64,000 bases of DNA, taken from positions 1-64,000 of the forward strand of contig NZ_LMJW01000023.1 in the NCBI RefSeq assembly GCF_001429505.1. The letters run 5' to 3'. This document shows, in pieces, positions 42,421 to 51,048 of the stretch. The position numbers and the translations under genes are program-made. The notes beneath the pieces are model-generated. The model saw nothing but the letters and a program-made list of their open reading frames with translations, made no database searches and was not told the DNA's origin. The stretch comes from Allobosea sp. Root483D1. Its GTDB lineage: Bacteria > Pseudomonadota > Alphaproteobacteria > Rhizobiales > Beijerinckiaceae. How positions within the stretch are numbered: position 1 is the stretch's first letter; the number at the start of each line of letters is the position of its first letter.

Positions 42421-43293
42421 CTATGGTTGCCCTTTGCAGAGGTCGGCGGTGGCGATGCCCGGCGGCACGGCTTCCTGCTCGCCGAAGCCGTATTTTGTCA
42501 TGATCGCCGCAAACGCTTCGGTGCGTTTCAGCTTGGCCAGCTGTTGATCATAGGTGGCACGCAGATCGACATCCTCCTTGCGGAAGGCGATCGCCGCGAA
42601 GTTGGTCTGCGCTTGACCGACGTCGAAGGGCGCCACGCGTTCGAGGCCGTGACCGCCCTTCCCGGCCAGAAGCCCGATCACCGTCGGCGACGCCATCAGT
42701 GCTGTGTCGATGCGGCCGGCGCGCAGGGCGGAGAGATTGGATTCGATATCCGGGAACAGCAGCATGCGGCTCGAGGGCACGCCAGCCGCTGCGGCGTTGG
42801 TGGTGACGACGCTGCCGCGGCCGGCCCCCATGACAATGTCGGCCTGCGCGGCGATGTCGCCATAGCCGTGGATCTTCTTGGGGTTGCCAGCAAGGACGAT
42901 GGCGGCGTCCGGCGCCTGAAGGTCTGGCGCGCCGAAGGCCACCTGTTTGCACCGGTCAGGAGTGATCGAAAGACCCGATGCCACAGCGTCGAAACGGCCT
43001 GCCAGCAGACCCGGGATGAGCGCCCCGAACTCGGTCACTTGGAACTCCAGGTTCTTCACGCCCAGCTCGGCGAAGGCGGCTTTGAGAATATCGGGATGCC
43101 ATCCGGTTGCTTCGCCTGTCTTCTCGTCGCGAAAGCCCCAGGGCGAGCGGTTGTGGATGCCGACGACGATCCTGCCTTCTCGCAGGATCCGTTCCTTGGT
43201 CGTTTCGGCAGACGCGCCGGTCCCGTCCGAGATCAGCAGCAGGACCACCGCCATCCCGAATAGCCCCGTCCTTTTCACAGCCTGTGCGGCCAT
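42421..43293 (-). CDS. Periplasmic amino-acid-binding protein, EhuB-like
   Basis: The 290-residue protein has a signal peptide (GLFGMAVVLLLISDGTGASA) and the SBP_bac_3 fold: RILREGRIVVGIHNRSPWGF, GWHPDILKAAFAELGVKNLE, FGALIPGLLAGRFDAVASGL and the conserved PDRCKQVAFG. This resembles the ectoine/hydroxyectoine binding protein EhuB. It is the first gene of a five-gene operon (binding protein, two permeases, ATPase, deacetylase) for import and deacylation of an amino-acid derivative. Confidence 0.87.
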   Translation of the reverse strand: MAAQAVKRTGLFGMAVVLLLISDGTGASAETTKERILREGRIVVGIHNRSPWGFRDEKTGEATGWHPDILKAAFAELGVKNLEFQVTEFGALIPGLLAGRFDAVASGLSITPDRCKQVAFGAPDLQAPDAAIVLAGNPKKIHGYGDIAAQADIVMGAGRGSVVTTNAAAAGVPSSRMLLFPDIESNLSALRAGRIDTALMASPTVIGLLAGKGGHGLERVAPFDVGQAQTNFAAIAFRKEDVDLRATYDQQLAKLKRTEAFAAIMTKYGFGEQEAVPPGIATADLCKGQP

Positions 43294-43294
43294 T

Positions 43295-43888
43295 TCATCT
43301 CTCCCGTTGGATGAGTTGACGTTGTGAACGGCAACGGTCGGGGCCGCCGACGTCTTCGCGGTCGTCCTCCGATGCCGGACATGAATCGACGATCCCCCCG
43401 CCCATCAAACGCCGAAGATCCTCCAGAGCGGATCGGACGTGCGACACGGGAAAATCAGCCAGGTCGGTGTTGTCCTCCGCTTCGATTGCGATGACTGAGA
43501 GCTTCGCGGCGATCCCTGCAAGCGAGATTGCGGGCGTCCGGGCAAGGCGCTCCAGCAGCTCCTGCTCGCACGCACTTGCCAGTGCCTCGGCCGCCTTTGC
43601 TTCTGCGTAGGCCCGTCTCATGCTGCTGCGGCCCCCTGCCCTGCTGGCAGGCTGTCCGTCAACGACCTCAGCAGAGCTCAATCGCTCCAGCAGCGCGGTC
43701 TCGAGCCGCTGTTGCTTCAGACATTGCGCCGCCGTCGCGGAATGCGCCTCGGTCCATGCAACGGATAACGCCAGGGCCAAATCGACTCGGCCTGCTGCGT
43801 CATCTGCAAAGCGGCTCGCAGACGACATCCAGCTCTCCCGTACAAGCGTGACGGAAGGCACAGTCGTGCTATTGTCGGAATCAGCCAT
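43295..43888 (-). CDS. Hypothetical protein, helical
   Basis: The 197-residue protein is mostly alpha-helical and alanine-rich (SVAWTEAHSATAAQCLKQQR, MRRAYAEAKAAEALASACEQ), with an acidic Arg-rich tail. There is no signal peptide or membrane segment. I do not recognise a domain; the helices could form a coiled coil. It ends 1 base before the binding-protein start, on the same strand, so it may be the first gene of that operon. The divergent XRE gene at 44012 could regulate it. Confidence 0.55.
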   Translation of the reverse strand: MADSDNSTTVPSVTLVRESWMSSASRFADDAAGRVDLALALSVAWTEAHSATAAQCLKQQRLETALLERLSSAEVVDGQPASRAGGRSSMRRAYAEAKAAEALASACEQELLERLARTPAISLAGIAAKLSVIAIEAEDNTDLADFPVSHVRSALEDLRRLMGGGIVDSCPASEDDREDVGGPDRCRSQRQLIQRER

Positions 43889-44011
43889 GATCCGAGCTCC
43901 AGACAGCTTGGTATTGGTTAGGCCGCACGGGATGTTGAAGGCATCCCGCGCGGTCGAATCTGCAAGACCTACCGTATGTCACTTTTTGTGACTTTATCAA
44001 GCAGAAAAGTC

Positions 44012-44257
44012 ATGAAAAGAGACATTAGGCCGGAACAGGTGCGAGCAGCCCGTGCCCTCATCAATTGGACCCGGGACGATTTGGCAGCTGCATCCGGAGT
44101 CACGATTCGAACTTTGGCGCGGATTGAAAGCGGGCAGACCTCGCCCCGCCAGACGACAATGCAGTCGCTAGTTCAGTCGTTAGAAGCTGCAGGGATTGAG
44201 TTCATTGCCGAGAACGGGGGCGGCGTCGGCGTGCGCTTAGCCAGGCGATCAATATGA
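44012..44257 (+). CDS. XRE-family DNA-binding protein
   Basis: The 81-residue protein is one HTH domain: IRPEQVRAARALINWTRDDL, ASGVTIRTLARIESGQTSPR, QTTMQSLVQSLEAAGIEFIA, then the GGGVGVRL tail typical of small alphaproteobacterial XRE proteins. ATG 44012 has AGAAAAG before it and matches the usual MKRDIRPEQ start; an earlier ATG at 43976 is in frame. It diverges from the hypothetical gene at 43888. Confidence 0.8.
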   Translation: MKRDIRPEQVRAARALINWTRDDLAAASGVTIRTLARIESGQTSPRQTTMQSLVQSLEAAGIEFIAENGGGVGVRLARRSI

Positions 44258-44448
44258 TCCGTACATCGACGCCGCAGTGCCCCGACTGCAGAGAGCGGAT
44301 TTGCGTAAGAAGGCGGACCTCCGCCCCGAAGCCGCGTTAAGACCGGAAGTGGCCCCTTGCAGACGTTGACAAGGTCCGCTTTCCAGCAGTTCGGCTCAAC
44401 TGCGCCGAAGTTGGCGCCAAGCAGAAGACGTTAAACACCTTCTGAGTT

Positions 44449-45687
44449 CTACCGTCGCCCGCCTAGGACAACCAGGCTGACGTCGATCGTCCCTGCTCTG
44501 AAGCCGGCCTCGCAATAGCAGAGATAGAATTCCCAGAGTTTGCGGAACGGCTCGTCGAAGCCAAGAGGCGCGATGTAGGTCCAGCCCTCCAGAAAGCGCC
44601 GCCGCCACTCCTTCAACGTCACGGCATAACTCGCGCCGAAATCGAGACGTTCGATCGTCGCCAGGCCGGCGTTCTCCGCCTCGCGCTTCAGCGCCGGGAT
44701 CGACGGGAGGCAGCCGCCGGGAAAGATGAAGCGCTGGATGAAGTCGCTGCCTTGCTGATACGGCTCGAACAGCGCGTCGTCGATGGTGATCGCCTGCAGC
44801 ACCGCATGGCCTCCGGGCGCGAGGCAGTTGCGCAGGGTGGCGAAGTAGCCAGGCCAGTAGTTGCGCCCGACAGCCTCGATCATCTCGATCGAGACGATGC
44901 GATCAAACTGGCCAACGACGTCGCGGTAATCCTGCAGGCGAAGATCGACCCGGTCCGCCAGACCTGCTTCGGCAATCCGTTTTTGCGCGTATTCGAGCTG
45001 TGCCGGGGAGAGCGTGATGGCCGTGACGCGGCAACCCTCGCGGGCAAGACGCTCGGCCAAGGCGCCCCAGCCGCAACCGATCTCGAGGACCTGCTCGCCG
45101 CCCGCGAGCGCGAGCATCTCGACGATCCTGTCGAGCTTGCGATCCTGCGCGGCCTCGAGCGTGGCCGTCGGCGCCTCATAGAGCGCCGAGGAATAGGTCA
45201 TGCCCGCGTCGAGCCAGCGCTGGTAGAAATCGTTGCCGAGGTCGTAATGGGCAGTGATGTTGCGGCGACTGCCGGCCCGGCTGTTGGCGTTGCGCCAATG
45301 CCGCAGGCGGTTGAGCAGGCGCGCCGGCCAGGTGCCGGAGACGAGCTGGTGCAGTGTCGCGTCGTTGCGTGCCCCGATCTCGATCAGCGCCGTCAGGTCC
45401 GGTGTCGTGAAGTCGCCGTCGCGATAGGCCTCCGCCAAGCCGATATCGCCATCGAGCAGCAGGCGGCGCATGGCGCGCCAGTTCTTCAGGACAATCGCCG
45501 CCTGCGGACCGGGACCGGCGGGACCGCTCCAGAGCTGCTCGCCTTCGGGCGTGACGATGCTCAGCCGGCCGACGACGATCTGCGAGAGCAGCCGGCGCAG
45601 AAACCAGCGGGAGAGGCCAATGCCGCCCGGTAGAGAGAGCGAGGAATCGGCCATGGGAGCCTGGCGTTTGGTGTCGGGGATTCTCAT
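44449..45687 (-). CDS. Cyclopropane-fatty-acyl-phospholipid synthase (CfaA-like)
   Basis: The 412-residue cytoplasmic protein has an N-terminal lipid-binding half and a SAM methyltransferase domain: ITAHYDLGNDFYQRWLDAGM (substrate loop), the SAM motif VLEIGCGWGALAERLAREGC, IVSIEMIEAVGRNYWPGYFA and GSDFIQRFIFPGGCLPS. It adds a methylene or methyl group to unsaturated acyl chains of phospholipids. It is the last gene of a three-gene minus-strand operon, overlapping the DUF1365 gene by 4 bases (ATGA). In ChrR-type regulons this gene belongs to the singlet-oxygen response. Confidence 0.9.
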   Translation of the reverse strand: MRIPDTKRQAPMADSSLSLPGGIGLSRWFLRRLLSQIVVGRLSIVTPEGEQLWSGPAGPGPQAAIVLKNWRAMRRLLLDGDIGLAEAYRDGDFTTPDLTALIEIGARNDATLHQLVSGTWPARLLNRLRHWRNANSRAGSRRNITAHYDLGNDFYQRWLDAGMTYSSALYEAPTATLEAAQDRKLDRIVEMLALAGGEQVLEIGCGWGALAERLAREGCRVTAITLSPAQLEYAQKRIAEAGLADRVDLRLQDYRDVVGQFDRIVSIEMIEAVGRNYWPGYFATLRNCLAPGGHAVLQAITIDDALFEPYQQGSDFIQRFIFPGGCLPSIPALKREAENAGLATIERLDFGASYAVTLKEWRRRFLEGWTYIAPLGFDEPFRKLWEFYLCYCEAGFRAGTIDVSLVVLGGRR

Positions 45688-46487
45688 GGCTGCATCGATC
45701 CCTTCGGATGAGGCGTCGCCGCCCGGCCAGTGCTGAACCGGTGTTGGGGCGGAGCAGGGTGCGTGCACCAGCGCATGCGCTTCGCAATGAGACGCAGCGC
45801 GTGCCAGTGGATGGCGGCGGTGACCTTCAAGGTCAGTAGGGGGTGGGTCGCCAGCAGGCGCAGGAGAGTGGAGTCGTCGAGCGTGTGGCGCTCGCCGCTC
45901 AGGGAAGCGGTAATCAGCCGCCCTTCGGCGTCATGCCCGTCGATCACGATCGAGATGCGCTCGCCCGGCGGCTCGACCTGAAAGGCGTAACGCATGGCAA
46001 GACCCATGAAGGGCGAGACATGGAAACGCTTCTCGGCCTCCTGGCGCACAGGACGCGCCTCGACGCCGACTGGTGCGACGTAGCTGTGGATCTCGCCGAA
46101 GGTGTTGTGCACCTCGTAGACGGTCGCCCGCAGGTTGCCGTCCCGGCCGTAGCAGAAATAGGTACTGACTGGATTGAAGGCGTAGCCAAGGATGCGCGGC
46201 ATGGTCAGCAGCCGCACTGCGCCGTCATCCCAGCCGATGCCGGCGGCTGCCAGCGCTTCCGCGACCTGTTCCTTCAACGGCCTGCCGCTGCGATCGCCAT
46301 AGTCGGCATCCCGGAAGGCGTAGAGATTGAAGCGGTTGCGGGAGAACAGGCGCGACCGCTTGGCCAAGGCGTCGATCTCGTCGAGATCGAGCAGCATCCA
46401 GAAGACCCGGTAGGACAGCGCATGGGGCCTAGGCCGGAACCGGCTGTGGCGTACGCGGCCGACATAGAGTGCGGAATGCCGGTTCAT
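45684..46487 (-). CDS. DUF1365 family protein
   Basis: The 267-residue protein matches DUF1365: YVGRVRHSRFRPRPHALSYR at the N-terminus, FRDADYGDRSGRPLKEQVAE, LTMPRILGYAFNPVSTYFCY and FHVSPFMGLAMRYAF. The family is found between an FAD amine-oxidase-like gene and a cyclopropane synthase gene in many proteobacteria, as here, and is linked to fatty-acid modification in sigma-E/ChrR regulons. The biochemical role is not firmly known. Both ends overlap neighbours by 4 bases. Confidence 0.87.
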   Translation of the reverse strand: MNRHSALYVGRVRHSRFRPRPHALSYRVFWMLLDLDEIDALAKRSRLFSRNRFNLYAFRDADYGDRSGRPLKEQVAEALAAAGIGWDDGAVRLLTMPRILGYAFNPVSTYFCYGRDGNLRATVYEVHNTFGEIHSYVAPVGVEARPVRQEAEKRFHVSPFMGLAMRYAFQVEPPGERISIVIDGHDAEGRLITASLSGERHTLDDSTLLRLLATHPLLTLKVTAAIHWHALRLIAKRMRWCTHPAPPQHRFSTGRAATPHPKGSMQP

Positions 46488-47824
46488 GCCGCCAGCTCGC
46501 GCGGGACCGAGAGCGGAATGCGGCCGGATTCATCGGGGACGCTCCAGGGGCGCCGCACATCGCCGAGCGCCTCAGCGACTGCGAGCCCCGACTGCAGCCC
46601 GTCCTCGTGAAAGCCGGAGCCGAAATAGACGCCGCAGAACCAGCTGCGCCTGGCGCCCTGCAGCGCCCACAGGCGTTGCTGGGCCGCGAGCGCGGCCTGG
46701 TCGAAGATCGGATGCTCGTAGGTTTCTTCTCGCAGAATGGTTTCGGAGCGCAGCGTATCGGGCGGGTTCAGCGTGACGAAGAACGACCGCTGACTGGGCA
46801 GGTTCTGCAGGAGGTTCATCCAATAGGTGACCGCGCAGGCAGCATCCGGCCGGGCGCGCTCGCCAATATGGTTCCAGCTCGCCCAGGCGCGGCGACGCTT
46901 CGGCATGAGTGCCTCGTCGCCATGCAGCACGGCGCGGTTCCGGCTGTAGCGAAAGGCGCCCAGCGCGCTGGCCTCGAGCGTATCGGGATCGGCGAGCAGG
47001 GCCAGCGTCTGGTCGGCATGGGTCGCGAAGACGACCTGGTCAAAGCGCTCGCTCCAGCCGTCGCCCGTGACCTGCACATCGTTCGTTGAGCGCCTAACCT
47101 GACGTGCCGGCGTGCCGAGCCGGATGCTGCCGCCGAACTGCCGGCGCAGCCGTTCGACATAGACGGCACTGCCGCCGGCGACGGTGTGCCAGAGCGGGCG
47201 GTCGGTCAGCTGCAGCAGGCCGTGATTGTGGTGGAAGCGCAGGAAGGCCTGGACGGGATAGGACAGGATTTCCGAGCAGGGAGCCGACCAGATCGCCGCA
47301 GCCATCGGCAGGAGGTGGTCATCCCGGAACGCGCTGCCATAGCCGCCAGCAGCCAGATAATCGCCGAGCGTCATCGCTTCAGCGCTTCCCGCCCGGGCAT
47401 CGCGGGTGGCATCCCGATAGAAGCGGACAAGGCCCTGGAGCATGGCCCAGAAGCGCGGACTGGCCAGGTTGCGCCGCTGCGCGAACAGGCCGGCAATGCC
47501 GGTTCCGCTGTATTCGAGGCGGCCGCCGTCGAGCGAGACGGCGAAGGACATCTCGGTCGGCTGGGTCGCAACGCCGAGATGATCGAGCAGCGCAACGAAG
47601 TTCGGATAGGTTTTCTCGTTGTAGACGATGAAGCCCGTATCGACAGGCGTCCCGCTGCCGCCTTCCCCGGGCACCAGCACAGTGTTCGCATGCCCGCCGA
47701 GCCGCGGCTCGGCCTCGATCAGCACGACATCATGTGCCTGTCCCAGCAGCCATGCCGCCGACAGGCCGGAGATGCCGGCGCCGATGACGGCGATTTTCTT
47801 TGGATGTGCGTGAGCCTGCGGCAT
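46484..47824 (-). CDS. FAD-dependent amine-oxidase-like oxidoreductase
   Basis: The 446-residue protein has the N-terminal dinucleotide fold KKIAVIGAGISGLSAAWLLG with the acidic end of strand 2 (VVLIEAEPRLGGHANTV). The NAD-binding-8/amino-oxidase body includes GFIVYNEKTYPNFVALLDHL, and a C-terminal FAD segment GVYFGSGFHEDGLQSGLAVA. It probably oxidises or desaturates an acyl chain with the CFA enzyme. ATG 47824 is chosen because AAGGA lies 9 bases upstream; ATG 47830 would abut it. It is the first gene of the operon, with a candidate ECF promoter just upstream. Confidence 0.87.
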   Translation of the reverse strand: MPQAHAHPKKIAVIGAGISGLSAAWLLGQAHDVVLIEAEPRLGGHANTVLVPGEGGSGTPVDTGFIVYNEKTYPNFVALLDHLGVATQPTEMSFAVSLDGGRLEYSGTGIAGLFAQRRNLASPRFWAMLQGLVRFYRDATRDARAGSAEAMTLGDYLAAGGYGSAFRDDHLLPMAAAIWSAPCSEILSYPVQAFLRFHHNHGLLQLTDRPLWHTVAGGSAVYVERLRRQFGGSIRLGTPARQVRRSTNDVQVTGDGWSERFDQVVFATHADQTLALLADPDTLEASALGAFRYSRNRAVLHGDEALMPKRRRAWASWNHIGERARPDAACAVTYWMNLLQNLPSQRSFFVTLNPPDTLRSETILREETYEHPIFDQAALAAQQRLWALQGARRSWFCGVYFGSGFHEDGLQSGLAVAEALGDVRRPWSVPDESGRIPLSVPRELAA

Positions 47825-47848
47825 GGCCATTCCTTGCTCTTCGGAAAG

Positions 47849-47878
47849 GCTATACGCGGGGGGCTGCGCTTTGGATTT
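47849..47878 (-). promoter_or_regulatory. Candidate ECF sigma promoter of the FAD-DUF1365-cfa operon
   Basis: Read on the minus strand, AAATCC (47878-47873), 18 bases, then TATAGC (47854-47849). The layout is the same as TGATCC-N18-TATGTT in front of the sigma gene. The -10 element lies about 20 bases before the start codon, giving a short leader. Confidence 0.5.
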
Positions 47879-47965
47879 GTCGCCCGGTCCCGGAAATCTC
47901 CGCCGGGATGTGGGCCGATCGCTATTGCCGCGCGTAAGCAGACCGAGACAACCGGAGGTCTGGCA

Positions 47966-48565
47966 ATGCCAATCAGGGGATTGAAGCGTCTGTTCGCGGC
48001 ACTAAGCGCCCATGTCGACCGTCCCGGGCCAAGGGAAGCGATCGCAAACACGGTTGCCCTGGTGATCGTCTCGAACCAGCCCTTCTATCCGCTCTATCTC
48101 TACTGGGCGGTGTCGCCGGTGATCTCGCCATCCTTTCTGACGTTTTTCTCGACGCCACTGTTCGCGCTGGTGCCGAGCGTGATGCGACGCAATTCCAGGC
48201 TCGGGCGCTGCCTTTTGCTCTGCGCCGGGATCGGCAACACGCTGCTCTGTCGCTTTGCCTTCGGCAACGCCTCAGGCGTCGAGGTCTTCCTGTTCCCGTG
48301 CCTGATGCTGTCCGCCCTGCTCTTTCGCCGCGACGAGCGCATCTATGCCATCGGCTTCATGGCGCTCAGCTTCGGGGCCTATCTGTTCCCCGTCGATGCC
48401 ATCTCCGCACCGCTGCATCTCTACCAGCCGCAGGAATACGTTGCCCTGCAGCGCCTGAATTTCCTGAGCGCGGCTTCGCTGACCGCGCTGATTGGTTGGC
48501 TTTTTGCCCAGCAACGCCCGGGCATCTCGCGAGACGGTGAAACCGAAACGGCCCAGCGAGCGTAG
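47966..48565 (+). CDS. Integral membrane protein, unknown function
   Basis: The 199-residue protein has five to six hydrophobic segments (TVALVIVSNQPFYPLYLYWA, FLTFFSTPLFALVPSVM, LLLCAGIGNTLLCRFAF, VEVFLFPCLMLSALLF, IYAIGFMALSFGAYLFPV, LSAASLTALIGWLFAQ). No family is recognised beyond a polytopic membrane protein. GGAGGTCTGGCA precedes ATG 47966. It diverges from the FAD oxidoreductase gene and leads the + strand set with DUF2147 and the sigma factor, which suggests a link with the membrane stress response. Confidence 0.65.
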   Translation: MPIRGLKRLFAALSAHVDRPGPREAIANTVALVIVSNQPFYPLYLYWAVSPVISPSFLTFFSTPLFALVPSVMRRNSRLGRCLLLCAGIGNTLLCRFAFGNASGVEVFLFPCLMLSALLFRRDERIYAIGFMALSFGAYLFPVDAISAPLHLYQPQEYVALQRLNFLSAASLTALIGWLFAQQRPGISRDGETETAQRA

Positions 48566-48595
48566 AAGAGACATATCTTGCGGAAAGGACATCGC

Positions 48596-48964
48596 ATGAG
48601 ACGTCTTCTGCTCGCCCTGATCATCGCCTTCCCATCAGCTGCGAGCGCGGCTTCGACAGCGCTCGACGGCACATGGCTGCGCGACGACGGCAACGCTCGC
48701 GTTCGTATCGCCCCCTGCGGCGACAAGGTCTGCGCCACCAATCTCTGGATCGGCGACACCAGCAAGGGCGAAGCGCCTGGCGACAAGCTGGTCATGACCC
48801 TGTCGCGAGAGGCCGACGGCTCCTTTTCCGGCACCGCCTATGATGCCAAGCGGGACTGGACCTATTCGATGACGATCAAGACCGCTCCGGGCGAACTCAC
48901 CACGCGCGGGTGTGTGCTGGGACGCCTGGTCTGCCGTGATGTCGGCTGGAAATCGGCCGACTAG
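48596..48964 (+). CDS. DUF2147 family exported protein
   Basis: The 122-residue protein has a signal peptide (LLLALIIAFPSAASAAS) and the DUF2147 body: LDGTWLRDDGNARVRIAPCG, CATNLWIGDTSKGEAPGDKL, GSFSGTAYDAKRDWTYSMTI, GCVLGRLVCRDVGW with paired cysteines. It is a small periplasmic lipocalin-like protein of unknown function. ATG 48596 with AAAGGACATC is preferred over a TTG at 48578. It precedes the sigma gene, whose promoter begins 9 bases after its stop. Confidence 0.8.
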   Translation: MRRLLLALIIAFPSAASAASTALDGTWLRDDGNARVRIAPCGDKVCATNLWIGDTSKGEAPGDKLVMTLSREADGSFSGTAYDAKRDWTYSMTIKTAPGELTTRGCVLGRLVCRDVGWKSAD

Positions 48965-48973
48965 CGCGTGCAG

Positions 48974-49003
48974 TGATCCGTCGCCGCGGCGCCACCGTAT
49001 GTT
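48974..49003 (+). promoter_or_regulatory. Candidate autoregulated ECF promoter of the sigma/anti-sigma operon
   Basis: TGATCC (48974-48979), an 18-base spacer, then TATGTT (48998-49003). TGATCC is the -35 element I recall for RpoE/ChrR promoters in Rhodobacter. It lies about 38 bases before ATG 49041, which supports that start over earlier in-frame codons. Confidence 0.55.
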
Positions 49004-49040
49004 CGGAATGGTTGCCGCATTCGCCCTGACTGTCGAAGAC

Positions 49041-49628
49041 ATGCGCACGGCTTCAGCCGTAGCGCCGAGAGGTCGGTTTTTCGCCTTGTTCGACGCCAAT
49101 GTCCTGATTGCCGCGATTGCGCGCTCGGGTGACCGGGCCGCTTTCGCCGAGCTCTTCGACCATTTTGCGCCACGCGTGAAGGGGTTGCTGATGCGCGGCG
49201 GCGCGTCGGCCGAACTGGCGGAAGAGATCGCGCAGGAGACGCTGTTGTCGGTCTGGCGCAAGGCCGCGATGTTCGATCCCGCCAAAGCGAGCGCCTCGAC
49301 GTGGATCGCCACGATCGCGCGCAACCGGCGTATCGACGTCGCACGGCGAGAAATCCGCTCGCGGCTGTCGCAGGTTTATGAGATTTTGGATGACGAAGGT
49401 CCCCAGCCGCCGGATGAGACCATCTCGGCGGCCGAGCGCGACACGCGGGTCAGAGCGGCGATGACCAAGCTGTCGGCCGACCAGTACCGCGTCGTCGAAC
49501 TCGCCTTCCTCGAAGGGCTCAGCCATCAGGATGTGGCGACGCATCTGGCGATCCCGCTCGGCACGGTAAAGTCACGTCTGCGGCTCGCATTGTCGCATTT
49601 GCGCAGCAAGCTGGAGGATCTGCGATGA
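49041..49628 (+). CDS. ECF sigma factor, RpoE/ChrR group
   Basis: The 195-residue protein has sigma region 2 (RAAFAELFDHFAPRVKGLLM, QETLLSVWRKAAMFDPAKAS, ASTWIATIARNRRIDVARR) and region 4 (MTKLSADQYRVVELAFLEGL, SHQDVATHLAIPLGTVKSRL). It belongs with ECF factors that respond to singlet oxygen or peroxides and transcribe lipid-modifying and repair genes. Its last 4 bases overlap the start of the anti-sigma gene (ATGA). Earlier in-frame ATGs would place the promoter inside the gene. Confidence 0.9.
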   Translation: MRTASAVAPRGRFFALFDANVLIAAIARSGDRAAFAELFDHFAPRVKGLLMRGGASAELAEEIAQETLLSVWRKAAMFDPAKASASTWIATIARNRRIDVARREIRSRLSQVYEILDDEGPQPPDETISAAERDTRVRAAMTKLSADQYRVVELAFLEGLSHQDVATHLAIPLGTVKSRLRLALSHLRSKLEDLR

Positions 49629-50248
49629 GCATTGCCCATCGCCCATCCGACGAAACGCTCGTCGCCTTCGCCACTGGCACGCTCGACGAGGGGCTTGCTC
49701 TGGTGGTCGCGGCCCATATCGAGCTGGATCGCGAGAGCCGGCGCCGCACGCGGGAATTCATGGCGATCCAGGGTGAACTGCTCGATCGCGTTGAGCCGGT
49801 CGCCATGGCTGCGGGACATCCGGCAGAAAAGCTCGAGCAGCTTTTGGCGATCCCAGCTCCGTTATCACCTCCGATCGAGGCAGACATGCCGGCCGTCTTG
49901 CGGCCCTATGCGCTTGGGCCGTGGCGCCCGATTGGTCTTCGGATTGCGATGCGAAGGGTCGAGGTGCCTGGCGCCGACAGTCGGGTTTTTATGTTGAGAG
50001 CCGGTCCTGGAATTGCACTGCCACCCCACAAGCATACCGGCTTCGAGTGGACGACGATCCTTGCCGGCGCTTACGAGCATGAATATGGCCGCTACGCCGC
50101 CGGCGATTTCGACGAGGCTGATGCCGAGCACGACCACACGCCGCGTGTCGACCCCGTCGAGGGCTGCACCTGCCTTGTCGCCATGACCGGCAAGGTCCTC
50201 CTTCAGGGTTGGCTTGGCCGATTGCTGCAGCCGCTGGTGCGGTTTTGA
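49625..50248 (+). CDS. ChrR-like anti-sigma factor lacking the zinc cysteines
   Basis: The 207-residue protein has the ChrR layout: an N-terminal anti-sigma domain (about 1-90) and a C-terminal cupin (about 105-200; PPHKHTGFEWTTILAGAYEH, EHDHTPRVDP, EGCTCLV). In Rhodobacter ChrR, zinc is held by His6, His31, Cys35 and Cys38. Here His5 and His31 remain, but positions 35 and 38 are Asp and Ser (HIELDRES). Zinc binding may be altered or lost, while the cupin ligands look kept. It is co-translated with the sigma factor. Confidence 0.87.
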   Translation: MSIAHRPSDETLVAFATGTLDEGLALVVAAHIELDRESRRRTREFMAIQGELLDRVEPVAMAAGHPAEKLEQLLAIPAPLSPPIEADMPAVLRPYALGPWRPIGLRIAMRRVEVPGADSRVFMLRAGPGIALPPHKHTGFEWTTILAGAYEHEYGRYAAGDFDEADAEHDHTPRVDPVEGCTCLVAMTGKVLLQGWLGRLLQPLVRF

Positions 50249-51048
50249 CTTTTGCCTCAGCCGTAGCGGCGTTGCTGTTCGTCGCCGTCGCGATGTCGGC
50301 AATCATGCAGCTGGCGGCCTGGATCGAGCGTCGCACCGGGAATTCCGGATGGATCGACGTCGTCTGGACTTTCGGGCTTGGCGCGACCGGCACCGCGGGA
50401 GCGCTCCTGCCATTTGGCGACGGGCCGCTTGCCCGCCGCCTCTTCGTCGCTGCGCTTGTCGTGGCTTGGGCACTGCGCCTCGGGCTGCACATTGCGGGGC
50501 GGACCAAAGGGATCTCCGACGACCCGCGCTACGCCCGGATGAAGCGCGACTGGGGGCCAGAGGCTCCCGCGAGAATGGCCCGCCTGCTGCAATTCCAGGC
50601 GCTCGCGAGCATCCCCCTCGCCATCGGTATCGTCCTGGCAGCTCATAACCCGGCCGCTCTTGGCCAGGCACAGGATGCGCTTGGCCTCGCGATCTTCGTC
50701 ACCGGCATCGCCGGAGGCGCCATCGCCGACCGGCAGCTGCGCGCCTTCGCACGCTCCGAGCGTGGCGGCGTCTGCGACACGGGTCTCTGGGCCTACTCGC
50801 GACATCCCAACTACTTCTTCGAAGCCGTACTCTGGTGTGCCTATGCGGTGATCGCCTCCGCCGTGGCCTACCCGATCGGCTGGTTCGCCTGGCTCGCGCC
50901 CGCCGCGATTACGCTGCTGTTGGTCCGCATCTCCGGTATTCCTCCGCTGGAGGAGCACATGCTCGCCAAGCACGGAGCGGCCTATCGCGACTACCAGAGC
51001 CGGACCAGCGCCTTCATCCCGCTGCCGCCACAAGGAGCCAGGCCATGA
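50245..51048 (+). CDS. DUF1295 / steroid-5-alpha-reductase-like membrane protein
   Basis: The 267-residue protein has six or seven membrane segments and the DUF1295 marks: RRTGNSGWIDVVWTFGLG, RLGLHIAGRTKGISDDPRYA, LWAYSRHPNYFFEAVLWCAY and the C-terminal EEHMLAKHGAAYRDYQSRTS. Homologues are membrane reductases or isoprenylcysteine-methyltransferase relatives, often found with fatty-acid modification genes. The start is uncertain: TTG 50245 forms a TTGA overlap with the anti-sigma stop; a TTG at 50209 is also open. It overlaps the next gene by 4 bases. Confidence 0.8.
   Translation: MTFASAVAALLFVAVAMSAIMQLAAWIERRTGNSGWIDVVWTFGLGATGTAGALLPFGDGPLARRLFVAALVVAWALRLGLHIAGRTKGISDDPRYARMKRDWGPEAPARMARLLQFQALASIPLAIGIVLAAHNPAALGQAQDALGLAIFVTGIAGGAIADRQLRAFARSERGGVCDTGLWAYSRHPNYFFEAVLWCAYAVIASAVAYPIGWFAWLAPAAITLLLVRISGIPPLEEHMLAKHGAAYRDYQSRTSAFIPLPPQGARP

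Noticed and set aside
41152..42547. Hydrophilic + strand frames over the ABC transporter
   Set aside because: Antisense of the two permease genes, which have clear EAA motifs and membrane segments on the minus strand.
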